This document shows, piece by piece, positions 1 through 7,419 of a DNA stretch of 36,715 bases (its first letter is position 1; each line of letters starts with the position of its first letter). The notes under the pieces were generated by a model. The model had not been told where the DNA came from. It did no database searches and saw only the letters and a list, made by a program, of their open reading frames with translations. The DNA is taken from assembly GCA_021787565.1 (NCBI GenBank), contig JAJYLT010000035.1, positions 1 through 36,715 of the forward strand, in the 5' to 3' direction. This DNA comes from Acidobacteriota bacterium (GTDB taxonomy: Bacteria > Acidobacteriota > UBA4820 > DSQY01). The position numbers and the translations under genes were made by a program.

Positions 1-410
1 TCGCATTGCTGCGACGCAGTTACGTTCGGTTTCGGGGCCGGAGAGCGTATGCCCCGGAGGGGACTTTCACCCCTCTGACAACGCGCCTTCCCGGGCGCAC
101 TAGCGGCCGCCCGCTGGGCGGCCGAACCACCACTGTGTCACCACCCGCGCGTTCGGCCGGCCAGCGGCCGGCCGCTACGGAGAATGAGAAGCTTCGAAGC
201 GGCGGGCGGGGGCGCCCGCCCCACACAAGGACACCGCGGGGGCGCTCACTCCACAACCCCGGCACATGCAGGCGGCAGGCGTCCTCAAGCGGCGCCCCGG
301 TGAAACGGCCGTTCCCATCGGCCGATGCTTCCCGCACCTTCCCTTTCGCCCCCCACAATCCATCATCCACATCGTCTATCATCTATCCTCCTTCATCTCT
401 CATCTCTGTT
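1..410. repeat. Gene-free left end with REP-like hairpins
   Basis: I see no gene here. It holds three hairpins of the families found elsewhere in the window. At 104-124 stem CGGCCGCCC pairs with GGGCGGCCG around loop GCT. At 154-174 a 9-bp stem CGGCCGGCC pairs with GGCCGGCCG around AGC and is followed by CTAC at 175-178, which is a GTAG foot on the other strand. At 201-220 stem GGCGGGCG pairs with CGCCCGCC and is followed by CCAC, a GTGG foot on the other strand. Positions 377-407 are a pyrimidine-rich stretch with a degenerate 7-bp period (TATCATC, TATCCTC, CTTCATC, TCTCATC) just before the first gene. Confidence 0.7.
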
Positions 411-453
411 ATGCTACCCGCAGGGCCGGGCTCCTGGCCTTCGGAGGGTAGGT

Positions 454-477
454 ATGATGGCGGGCAACCGGCCATGA
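454..477 (+). CDS. Possible 7-residue leader peptide (MMAGNRP)
   Basis: A seven-codon frame begins with ATGATG at 454, five bases after a good ribosome-binding site (GGAGGG, 443-448). Its TGA stop (475-477) overlaps the ATG of the large membrane-protein gene at 474, giving an ATGA junction. The large gene has no good ribosome-binding site of its own at 474, so the small frame could deliver ribosomes to it by termination-reinitiation. This is inferred from geometry only. The peptide has no recognised function. Confidence 0.35.
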   Translation: MMAGNRP

Positions 478-2627
478 TCTGGCTCCTCTCCTTCGTGCTC
501 CTGGGTCTGGCGGCATGGGCCGCGAGGCGGCGCTGGCCGGGTGTGGACCGGTGGTTCGGCGGCCTGCTGGAAGCCCCTCCGGATAAGCCTCAGGCATCGA
601 AGCCTTCCTGGGGCTGGCTGGCGCTGGGCATCGTGGTGCTCGGCCTGGCCTTCACCATTCTCGAAGTGAACCAGCCCTATTACTTCACCCAGGACGACGC
701 GCTGGTGGCCGAACTGCCGGGCATGGTCTACGGCTGCCAAACGTTGTGGCACGGCAAATTCCCAGATTACTGTCCCGTTGGACTCATGGGTGGCCCCGTA
801 GCCTCCGAGGGCGGGGGGTCTTTGACCTACCCCCCCACCTGGCTGGCCTATGCCATCGCCCGCTACGGCTTGCACGATGAATACGCCCTCCTGGAGGTCT
901 TCGCGGCCCTGCACCTGCTGGCGGGCTTTCTCCTGACGTGGTGGCTTGCGCGCCACCTGCGCCTCTCTTCCATGGCCGCCACGCTCGCCTCGCTGGCTCT
1001 CGTCCTCTCGGGCGGCGTCCTCATCATGGGCCGGTGCTGGCACATGGTGATCCCCACGGTGGTGGCGGGACCAGCCATCGCCCTCTGCTTGCTCTGGCTG
1101 AAGGAGAAAGCGATCGGCTGGCGGTGGGCCCTCGTGACGGGACTCGTCCTCGGCGTGTATTACCAGGTGGGTTTTCCGCAGGAGTGGGCCTATGCGGCGC
1201 TCTTCTTCGGCCTGGGGGTGCTCTGGCTCGTGCTCTGGGGAGAGGTCCCCTGGCGTCGGGCTCTTTGGAGCCTGCCCGCCCTGGCCTGGGCGGCGGCCTT
1301 GGCGGCGCCCCTGCTCTGGTGTCAGATGAGCTTCGCCCGAGACATGGTTCGCCCGCCCCCTTACGGCCGAGGCATCCTGCCGGGGCTGGCGGCCCTCTTT
1401 CTCCCGGCCCCGCTGGTCCACTGCCCTCATCCCAACTTCTGGGGCAGCACGGACCTTCAATACATGAGCGAGTTCTACTACTTCGGGACGATCCTGGCCG
1501 TGACCTTCGTGCTGGGCCTGCTGGCGTGGCTCACCTCGCGCTGGAACCGGCGGTGGGGCCGGGAGCGGCTCTGGTTTTTTCTGGCCGTGGTGGCCTTTCT
1601 GCTGGCGCTCGGCCCCCAGGGCGGCCTCTGGCAGATCTTGAACCACCTGCCTTTTCTCTCCCTCGTGAACAACAATCCTTTTCGCGCCCTGCCCTTCATG
1701 GTCCTCTTCGTGGCCCTGGCGGGAGGGGCGGTGTTGGATCGCCTCCTGGCACCGTTGGCCCCGCGCCGGTGGGCGCCCCTGGCGGTGGGCCTGCTCGGCT
1801 GTGCGCTCCTGTTCTATCACGCCTCCATCGCCCGGCCGGCCTTCTATTCGTACGGCTTCCGTCCCTACCCGGCGCTACCCAAGCTGCTGGCCCAGGCACT
1901 GGATGCGGGGGCCCCGCCGCAGGGACGCCTCATTCCCATCGCCCCCATGCGCTCCATCCTGCCCGGTTACGCCCTCTCCATGATGCACGGCCTGCCTGCG
2001 ATCTACGGCCTCTTCTCTTTCTCGGGTTACGATCCGCTTGTCCAGTCCCTGCCTCCCTACCGCCTCGCTTTCGAGCGGCTCCGGCAGGACACCCCCGCCG
2101 CCCTCAAGGCCTACGGCGGGCGTTACCTCGTGCTCAACGAGGCGGCCGTTCACCCCCGCTTCTCGCCCAACCCCTTCGAGCGGGGAATGGAGAGCATCTC
2201 GGCCCTGCGGCCGGTCCTTGGTTACCTGCCGAAGCTGGAGGTGGCCTCGCATACCTTCGCCCCTCCCGACGAGATCTGGACGCTCAAGGGGTCCGACCCG
2301 CTGGCCTTCCCCACGGGCGATCCGGGCCGCTCACTGCCCATCCGCTTCCCCGGGCGAGGGATCGACGTGGCCCTCGATGGCCTGGGGCCCGGCCCGGTGA
2401 CGGTCAACTTCCTCTGGTACCGCCAGATGCACGCCACCGCCGACGGCCGGCCCGTCCCCTGCCACCCGGACCGGTGGGGCCGAATCCAGGTGGAACTGCC
2501 CCGGGTGGCCCGCAACCTCGCCATCCGCTTCGATCCCGGCTGGCTCAAGGGGCTCCTCAACGGCGGCCTGCTGGCTCTGCTGGGCCTGCTCCTCACCGCG
2601 TGGTTCAACAGGCGACCCGGAGAATAA
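474..2627 (+). CDS. YfhO-like polytopic membrane protein, GT-C type
   Basis: About 717 residues with a dozen or more hydrophobic segments, beginning with a membrane segment within the first 20 residues. A large soluble loop follows it and carries QDDALVAELPG, resembling the acidic first-loop motif of GT-C glycosyltransferases. The C-terminal 200 residues are a mostly soluble, beta-rich domain ending in a final membrane helix, which matches the layout of YfhO-family proteins. YfhO is linked in Gram-positive bacteria to glycosylation of envelope polymers. The substrate here is unknown. The frame is open much further upstream, but that part is repeat DNA. The start at 474 is supported by the overlapping leader frame; ATG 411 (738 residues) is the alternative and lacks a ribosome-binding site. 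A weak hairpin (2631-2642) follows the stop. Confidence 0.75.
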   Translation: MIWLLSFVLLGLAAWAARRRWPGVDRWFGGLLEAPPDKPQASKPSWGWLALGIVVLGLAFTILEVNQPYYFTQDDALVAELPGMVYGCQTLWHGKFPDYCPVGLMGGPVASEGGGSLTYPPTWLAYAIARYGLHDEYALLEVFAALHLLAGFLLTWWLARHLRLSSMAATLASLALVLSGGVLIMGRCWHMVIPTVVAGPAIALCLLWLKEKAIGWRWALVTGLVLGVYYQVGFPQEWAYAALFFGLGVLWLVLWGEVPWRRALWSLPALAWAAALAAPLLWCQMSFARDMVRPPPYGRGILPGLAALFLPAPLVHCPHPNFWGSTDLQYMSEFYYFGTILAVTFVLGLLAWLTSRWNRRWGRERLWFFLAVVAFLLALGPQGGLWQILNHLPFLSLVNNNPFRALPFMVLFVALAGGAVLDRLLAPLAPRRWAPLAVGLLGCALLFYHASIARPAFYSYGFRPYPALPKLLAQALDAGAPPQGRLIPIAPMRSILPGYALSMMHGLPAIYGLFSFSGYDPLVQSLPPYRLAFERLRQDTPAALKAYGGRYLVLNEAAVHPRFSPNPFERGMESISALRPVLGYLPKLEVASHTFAPPDEIWTLKGSDPLAFPTGDPGRSLPIRFPGRGIDVALDGLGPGPVTVNFLWYRQMHATADGRPVPCHPDRWGRIQVELPRVARNLAIRFDPGWLKGLLNGGLLALLGLLLTAWFNRRPGE

Positions 2628-2797
2628 TCGGGAGGAGCCTCCTTCGCCGGTGGTTCTTTTTCCCGCCTCCCCAATCTCCCCTGTGCCTCGGTGCCTTTGG
2701 TTCATTCATTCCCCTGCCCCGCCACTCCTTGTCCCCGAGGACTGACACGCCGTGTCACCCGGCGCGGTGGCCATCTGGATTCTCAGCCCTTTGCGTC

Positions 2798-2813
2798 TGG
2801 CACCGGGATTGCT
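2798..2813 (+). promoter_or_regulatory. Sigma-54 (RpoN) type -24/-12 promoter
   Basis: TGGCAC at 2798-2803, five bases, then TTGCT at 2809-2813. The GG and GC doublets are 12 bases apart as required, and the base before is C, so this is one base off the consensus YTGGCACG-N4-TTGCW. The start of transcription would fall near 2824, leaving a short leader that contains the AGGAGG at 2829-2834. RpoN control of pilin genes is established in several proteobacteria. A sigma-70 reading (TTGCGT, 18 bases, TACACT at 2815-2820) overlaps it and is weaker. Confidence 0.65.
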
Positions 2814-2839
2814 TTACACTGGGCTCACAGGAGGTGCGC

Positions 2840-3346
2840 ATGAAGAAACAGAAAGGTTTTACGCTGATCGAGCTGCTCATCGTCGTGGCGATCATCGGCA
2901 TCATCGCCGCCATCGCCATCCCCAACCTGCTCTCCGCCATCCAGCGCGCCAAGCAGAAGAGGGCCATGGGTGAGGTGAACTCCCTCGCCACCGCCTTCCA
3001 GTCGTACGCCACCGACACCAACTTCTATCCCACCGCCGGCGGCACCACATTTACGGGCCCAGTCACCGACGCCAGCATCACCGCCGCCCTGACTCCCGAC
3101 TACATCAAGAACATGCCCAACCCGGATCCCTGGAACTTCGCTTATCAATGCAAGACAGCGACCAGCGAATTTGCCGTGGGCTCGTACGGCAAAGATGGTT
3201 CTGTTGATTATTTTGGTAGTGTAAGCTTGGGGCCCGGCGATTCCTCGATCTACAGCCAAAACACCACCTGCTTCGAGTGTGACATCATCTGGGAGGGCAG
3301 CTCCTTCCTCGTCTCCCCCGGCGGCAAGCAGACCACCTGCAAGTAA
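2840..3346 (+). CDS. Type IV pilin-like / GspG-like pseudopilin
   Basis: 168 residues. The start is fixed by AGGAGG five bases upstream. The N-terminus MKKQKG|FTLIELLIVVAI is a class III signal: prepilin peptidase would cut after G6 and N-methylate the phenylalanine, and glutamate 5 of the mature chain is present. A hydrophobic helix follows to about residue 30. The C-terminal part has NPDPWNFAYQ and a later GSYGKDG, which resemble the DPWG...Y and S-G-DG signatures of the type II secretion major pseudopilin GspG. Two CxxC-like cysteine groups near the C-terminus could form disulfides. No assembly ATPase, platform protein or secretin lies nearby, so it must use machinery encoded elsewhere. 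It has its own promoter and terminator and appears monocistronic. Confidence 0.9.
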   Translation: MKKQKGFTLIELLIVVAIIGIIAAIAIPNLLSAIQRAKQKRAMGEVNSLATAFQSYATDTNFYPTAGGTTFTGPVTDASITAALTPDYIKNMPNPDPWNFAYQCKTATSEFAVGSYGKDGSVDYFGSVSLGPGDSSIYSQNTTCFECDIIWEGSSFLVSPGGKQTTCK

Positions 3347-3375
3347 GCTGAGATACCCTTTATGCTTCGGAGAAG

Positions 3376-3403
3376 GGCCCCCAACGCGGGGGCCTTTTCT
3401 TTT
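3376..3403 (+). terminator. Rho-independent terminator of the pilin gene
   Basis: Perfect 7-bp GC stem (GGCCCCC 3376-3382, GGGGGCC 3388-3394) around loop AACGC, followed directly by TTTTCTTTT. It lies 30 bases after the pilin stop. Confidence 0.9.
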
Positions 3404-3983
3404 GGGGGGCAAGAGAAGGATTTTCCGCCAAGCCGCAGGCGCACCGCGCGGAGAGGCGGATGGCGAAATGTGAATGGGGAGAGAATACGGACACCTGACG
3501 GCCCATGGCCCCCGACACCGTGGCGTCATCCTGAGGACATCTCCAAAGGGCTGCTGACTCAGGAGCCCGTCGTGCTGGGATCAACGCCGGGGCCAGAGCG
3601 GGATCCCCCCGCCTCAGAGGGCCTCGTCGGGATGCCCCCATGTCCTGAACCGCGCCTCAAGAACGTCATTCGGGGTCCCGGTCGCGCTTTGCTTGCCAGG
3701 ATTTCAGCTTGTCCGGAATCCTCCCCATTCACCGTCATTCCGGCTTGTCCGGAATCCCTCTCCTTCATCACCCGAGATTCTGGACTCGCTCCGCTCGCCA
3801 GAATGACCGAAAAGGGGGGGCATTCCGGCTCGTTGGCCCCCCCTCATCAACGTCATCAGGTCCCGGTCACGCTTCGCTTGCCAGGATTTTAGCTTATCCG
3901 GGATCGGATTCTGGACTCGCTCCGCTCGCCAGAATGACCGAAAAGAGGGGCATTCCGGCTCGTTGGTCCCCCCCTCATCAACG
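3404..3983. repeat. Gene-free stretch with inverted-repeat family C and a 131-bp tandem duplication
   Basis: No gene seen. Short inverted repeats with ATTCCGG...CCGGAAT arms occur at about 3733-3758 and relatives at 3711-3725. A block beginning GATTCTGGACTCG occurs at 3776 and again at 3907, offset by 131 bases. The copies share the run from GATTC through GACCGAAAAG and CATTCCGGCTCGTTGG to CTCATCAACGTCAT (ending about 3856 and 3987), with small differences in G and C runs. Between the copies lies a degenerate family-C1 arm (GCTTCGCTTGCCAGGAT, about 3871-3887). The final copy runs into the 3-prime end of the next gene. Confidence 0.75.
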
Positions 3984-6191
3984 TCATTTCAGCTTGTCCG
4001 GAATCCCATCTCCCGTCTGGCGCTTCTCTTCCTTCTCCCCCGCAGTCAACCCCCTCAGCTCCCCCAGAACCATCCGCTCCAGCCCGGGCATGTGGCGAGC
4101 GCGGGCTTTGGCGAGGCAGTCCTGGAAGATCACGGCGGCCTCCCGCTCCTGGCCGTTGATTTTCAGGGCTCTCCCAAACTGGAAAAGGTACCAGGGCTTC
4201 CGCCCCCCGGTGAACTGGCAGGCTTGCCGGGCCATGGCCAGCGCTTCCTGCCTCACCATAGCGCTGGGCTGTGGAATCATGAGCAGCTCCTGAACCGTCT
4301 CGAAGAGGACGATCACACTGCCGTGGCTCCCGGCCAGGGCCTTCTGCACAGATCGTTTTGCCTCCCCGTCGCGGCCCTCCCCCCACAGTACCGCGGCCAG
4401 GCGCACCATCCACGGCTGGCTGGAGGGGTTCCGGGCCAGCGCTTGCCTCGCCATTTTCTCCGCCTCCTGGAGCCGCCCCAGTCCCAAGAGGGCATCCACC
4501 TCGTCCTGCCTGGCGCGGTCATCCTGGGGCGAGAGGGCCAGTGCCTTTTGGGCGAACTCCAGCGCCTCGGCGTATTTCCCCTCCTTGATGCAACTGAAGG
4601 CCAGGTTGGCGAAGAGCTCCTCCTTCTTGCTCCCCGGCATCGCCAGCGCCCGCCTGAAGAGAGCCTCAGCCTTGGGAAACTCGCCCTCGCTGAGCATCAC
4701 CACGCCGTAATTCTGCAGGGAAGTGGATGTGACCGCGATGGCGAAGCTCTTCTCCAGGAGTTCCTTGGCTCCCTGTAGGTTCTTGTATTTGTTATACAGC
4801 TCCATGCCTAAACTGCCCAGCGCCACGTAGTTGCCCTGCGGGGCCACATCGAGGGAGTGGCGGAAGAGGGTCTCGGTGTTGCGCCAGACCATGACCTGGA
4901 AGGCCGTCTGGAGGCCCAGGGCCGCCAGGAGGAGCGAGAAGAGGTACAGCGCGATCCGGGCTCGCAGCCCCCGCCCCTTCACCCACCGGTAGGCCGGCCA
5001 GACGAGGGCGATGAAGGCGCCCGTGTAGGTGAAGTAGGTGTAACGGTCGGCGTAGGCCTGCATGGCTCCCACGTGGATGAGCCCGATGACGGGCACCATC
5101 GTCCCGAGAAACCAGAGCCATCCCACCAGGAGGTAGGGCGCCCGGTGCACGAGCCGCAGGGCCAGGAGCGTGACGGCGATGAGCAGGAGCATCGGCGGAA
5201 CGACCGTGAGAGGCGTCAGGCGGAGATTCGGCAGCGGGTAAAAGACGCTGAGCCCCACGGGCAGGAAGAGCTTGGCGATATACTGGCCATAGGAGTAGAG
5301 CGCGTTCTCCACCTTCAGGGTGAAGGGCAGTTGTCCGCTGCTGATCAAGGTGCCGCCCAGCTTGTTGGAGAGGTAGGTCCCGACGCTGAAGGCGAAGACG
5401 AGCAGGAAGAGGGGAATCTTCTCCCTCAGGAGCGGCCACGCCTCCCGCAGCCAGCCCGCCTTCAGCCGGTTGGGCCACGGCGGGGCTTGGCCATCCTCCC
5501 GGGGCGGCCAGGCTTCGAAGAGCTCCCACCGGCCCAGGGGCCAGATATCGAGAAGGATCAGGAGAAGAGGCAGCGTCACGAGCATGGGCTTGGCGAGCAG
5601 GCTCAGGAGAAGGCAGACGAAGACCAGCCAGTAGGCCCGCCTGCTCCGGCTCTCCGCGTAGAAGGCGTACGCGAGCAGGGCCAGGAGGCCGAAGAGGGTC
5701 GAGAGCACCTCCTTGCGCTCGGCGATCCAGGCCACCGCCTCCACGTGCATCGGATGCAGGCCGAAGAGGGCCGCCACCGCCCAGCTCGGCCAGGGCTCGT
5801 GCGTCATCTTGTCCAGCAGGAAGAAGACCAGGAGGGTGCAGAGGAGGTGGTAGAACAGGCTCATCAGGTGGGCGCCCGCCGGATCGAGCCCGAAGAGCTG
5901 ACAGTCGAGCATGTGCGAGAGCAGCGCGAGCGGCGTGTACAGGTGCATCGGCGCGTGGGTGAAGGCGTAGACGAGCCCCTTCCAGGTGAGCCCGGCCTGC
6001 ACCACCGGGTTATCGGTGACGAAGAGCTGGTCGTCGTACTGAATGAAGCCGCAGTACGCCACGTAGAAGTAGGCCGAGGCGGTCAGGCCCACCAGGACGA
6101 GGGCCATCCACAGCTCTTTCGGGATCTTGCGGAGCCGGTGCATCGCGGTGCTCTTTGCCTTTTCCGAGATGGGCTTGGTTTCCTCAGCCAT
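3984..6191 (-). CDS. TMTC/DUF1736-type membrane glycosyltransferase with TPRs, copy 1
   Basis: 735 residues. GGAG six bases before ATG 6191 fixes the start; the in-frame ATG 6203 lacks a site. After one membrane helix (about 28-46) a periplasmic loop begins with YDD (52-54). The family motifs SHMLDCQLFGL (92-102) and HPMHVEAVAWIAERKEVL (146-163) follow, then about nine more membrane helices. From about residue 560 come TPR-like repeats such as GKYAEALEFAQKALALSP. Eukaryotic TMTC proteins with this architecture are O-mannosyltransferases using dolichyl-phosphate mannose, so a polyprenyl-phosphate-sugar donor and a protein acceptor are a reasonable inference. The last residues (GIPDKLK) and the TGA stop are encoded by a family-C repeat (3984-4008), so the native C-terminus may have been replaced. 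Two paralogues lie at 11236-15048. Confidence 0.85.
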   Translation of the reverse strand: MAEETKPISEKAKSTAMHRLRKIPKELWMALVLVGLTASAYFYVAYCGFIQYDDQLFVTDNPVVQAGLTWKGLVYAFTHAPMHLYTPLALLSHMLDCQLFGLDPAGAHLMSLFYHLLCTLLVFFLLDKMTHEPWPSWAVAALFGLHPMHVEAVAWIAERKEVLSTLFGLLALLAYAFYAESRSRRAYWLVFVCLLLSLLAKPMLVTLPLLLILLDIWPLGRWELFEAWPPREDGQAPPWPNRLKAGWLREAWPLLREKIPLFLLVFAFSVGTYLSNKLGGTLISSGQLPFTLKVENALYSYGQYIAKLFLPVGLSVFYPLPNLRLTPLTVVPPMLLLIAVTLLALRLVHRAPYLLVGWLWFLGTMVPVIGLIHVGAMQAYADRYTYFTYTGAFIALVWPAYRWVKGRGLRARIALYLFSLLLAALGLQTAFQVMVWRNTETLFRHSLDVAPQGNYVALGSLGMELYNKYKNLQGAKELLEKSFAIAVTSTSLQNYGVVMLSEGEFPKAEALFRRALAMPGSKKEELFANLAFSCIKEGKYAEALEFAQKALALSPQDDRARQDEVDALLGLGRLQEAEKMARQALARNPSSQPWMVRLAAVLWGEGRDGEAKRSVQKALAGSHGSVIVLFETVQELLMIPQPSAMVRQEALAMARQACQFTGGRKPWYLFQFGRALKINGQEREAAVIFQDCLAKARARHMPGLERMVLGELRGLTAGEKEEKRQTGDGIPDKLK

Positions 6192-6222
6192 CCGCTGCTC
6201 CATCGTGTGCCATTGTACTCTA

Positions 6223-6250
6223 GGGATGAGGGATGAGAGATGAGGGATGA
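6223..6250. repeat. Heptanucleotide tandem repeat GGGATGA x4
   Basis: Four units at 6223, 6230, 6237 (one change, GAGATGA) and 6244. A second, degenerate 7-bp period follows at 6265-6292 (GTCGATG, CTCGATG, GTCGATC, GTCGAGG). The array sits five bases upstream of a TACAAT hexamer (minus strand, 6217-6212) that could be the -10 of the TMTC gene; no good -35 is visible. Confidence 0.85.
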
Positions 6251-6312
6251 GCGGTGGCGGGCCTGTCGATGCTCGATGGTCGATCGTCGAGGGCGGAAAG
6301 AAGATAGCCGGC

Positions 6313-6855
6313 TCAGACCTGAGAAGCTGGCGTGGCCAGACGAGCCTCGATGCGCTGGACGCGTTCCTGCAACCCGGCCACGGCGCCTTCGAGGCGGACG
6401 ACCCGTTCATCGAGCACGGCGTAGGACAGGTGGATCTGGCTCTTGAGTTCTTGAAACTCATGGCGCATCTCGTCGCGGTGGCCGTGCAGTTCACCCTCCA
6501 AGCCGGTCATACGACTTTCGATCGCCCGCTGGCCCTCTTCCATCGTCCCCATCCGGCCCTCGATCGCCCGTTGTCCCTTTTCGACATTCCCCATCCGGCT
6601 CTCGATCGCTTGCTGACCTACATCCACCCGTTCCATCCGGGAGGTAAGGCTGGTCAAAATCACCTCGTGGCGATCGAGACGCTCATTGGCCGCCTCTACC
6701 CCCTCCGCCACGACACGGATCTCTCCGCGCAGGCTTTCGGCCACCACATCCATGTGGCGGCAGGTCTCCTCGGCCTTTTCATCGAACTTCAGCCGAAGCG
6801 CTTCCGTTGTTTCGAGAAAGAGGCGCTTGATTTCGTTGGCTTCTTCGTGCGTCAT
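6313..6855 (-). CDS. Small coiled-coil protein with 14-residue repeats
   Basis: 180 residues, almost entirely charged and helical, with no signal peptide or membrane segment. GGAGGG five bases upstream supports ATG 6855. The centre holds three near-identical 14-residue units (VDVGQQAIESRMGN, VEKGQRAIEGRMGT, MEEGQRAIESRMTG), each two heptads long, giving a continuous coiled coil that continues into the C-terminal third. Many bacteria carry such DUF-like coiled-coil proteins, often as scaffolds or remnants, and I recognise no specific family. It separates the copy-1 TMTC gene from the rest of the glycosyltransferase block, with repeat DNA on its upstream side. Confidence 0.75.
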   Translation of the reverse strand: MTHEEANEIKRLFLETTEALRLKFDEKAEETCRHMDVVAESLRGEIRVVAEGVEAANERLDRHEVILTSLTSRMERVDVGQQAIESRMGNVEKGQRAIEGRMGTMEEGQRAIESRMTGLEGELHGHRDEMRHEFQELKSQIHLSYAVLDERVVRLEGAVAGLQERVQRIEARLATPASQV

Positions 6856-7419
6856 GCGTACCCTCCCCCCACCGTCAATGATCCGACCTCAATGGTGAGT
6901 CTAACCTATCATCAATTATGAATCGAGTCGACGGGCTGCCGTGGGAACATGGCCATGCCTGGCCTCTGCTACACCGTACGGGCGGCCGTCTCTGGCCGCC
7001 CGCCTTCCATTTCCCATCCCGGGAGGGCACGGTGGCCCTCCCCGTGGGGCGGGCGCCCTCGCCCGCCGCGGAGGACAGGGGGGATCGCGGCCGGGGGCGG
7101 CCGCGCCACAAGGCCGAGGGCCGCCGCGCCACAAGGCCGGGAGAGCCTGTATTGCCCCATCCCCAGTGTACTTGTGGGGCGGGCGCCCCCGCCCGCCGGC
7201 GGAGACAAGGGGGATCGCGGCCGGGGGCGGCCGCGCCACAGGGCCGAGGGCCGCCGCGCCACAGGGCCGAGGGAGCCTGTATCGCCCCATCCCCAGTGTA
7301 CTTGTGGGGCGGGCGCCCCCGCCCGCCGGCGGGGGACATGGGGGATCACGGCCGAGGGCGGCCGCGCCACAAGGCCGGGGGCGGCCGCGCCACAAGGCCG
7401 AAGGCACGGAGACCCTCGC
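6856..7419. repeat. Gene-free stretch with three 130-bp tandem repeats
   Basis: No gene seen. Units begin at 7044, 7174 and 7304 (exactly 130 bases apart), the last ending near 7405. Each starts with a GTGG-foot hairpin (stem GGCGGGCG with CGCCCGCC). It then carries a second hairpin in the other orientation (stem CGCGGCCG with CGGCCGCG, followed by CCAC), and from the second unit on is preceded by CCCCATCCCCAGTGTACTT. The units differ at a few bases, so they are not a recent exact copy. 6856-7043 shows no clear structure. Confidence 0.85.

Noticed and set aside
414-1820. 468-codon open frame on the minus strand opposite the YfhO-like gene
   Set aside because: Low-complexity Gln/Arg/Pro/Gly translation with no domain, while the plus strand encodes an ordered membrane protein.
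938-3346. Open frame apparently fusing a 630-residue protein to the pilin
   Set aside because: The upstream part is the wrong frame of the YfhO-like gene. The pilin has its own promoter, AGGAGG and prepilin signal at 2840.
4857-6236. 459-codon plus-strand frame opposite TMTC copy 1
   Set aside because: Glu/Gly/Arg-rich shadow translation without signal or domain; the minus strand carries all family motifs.
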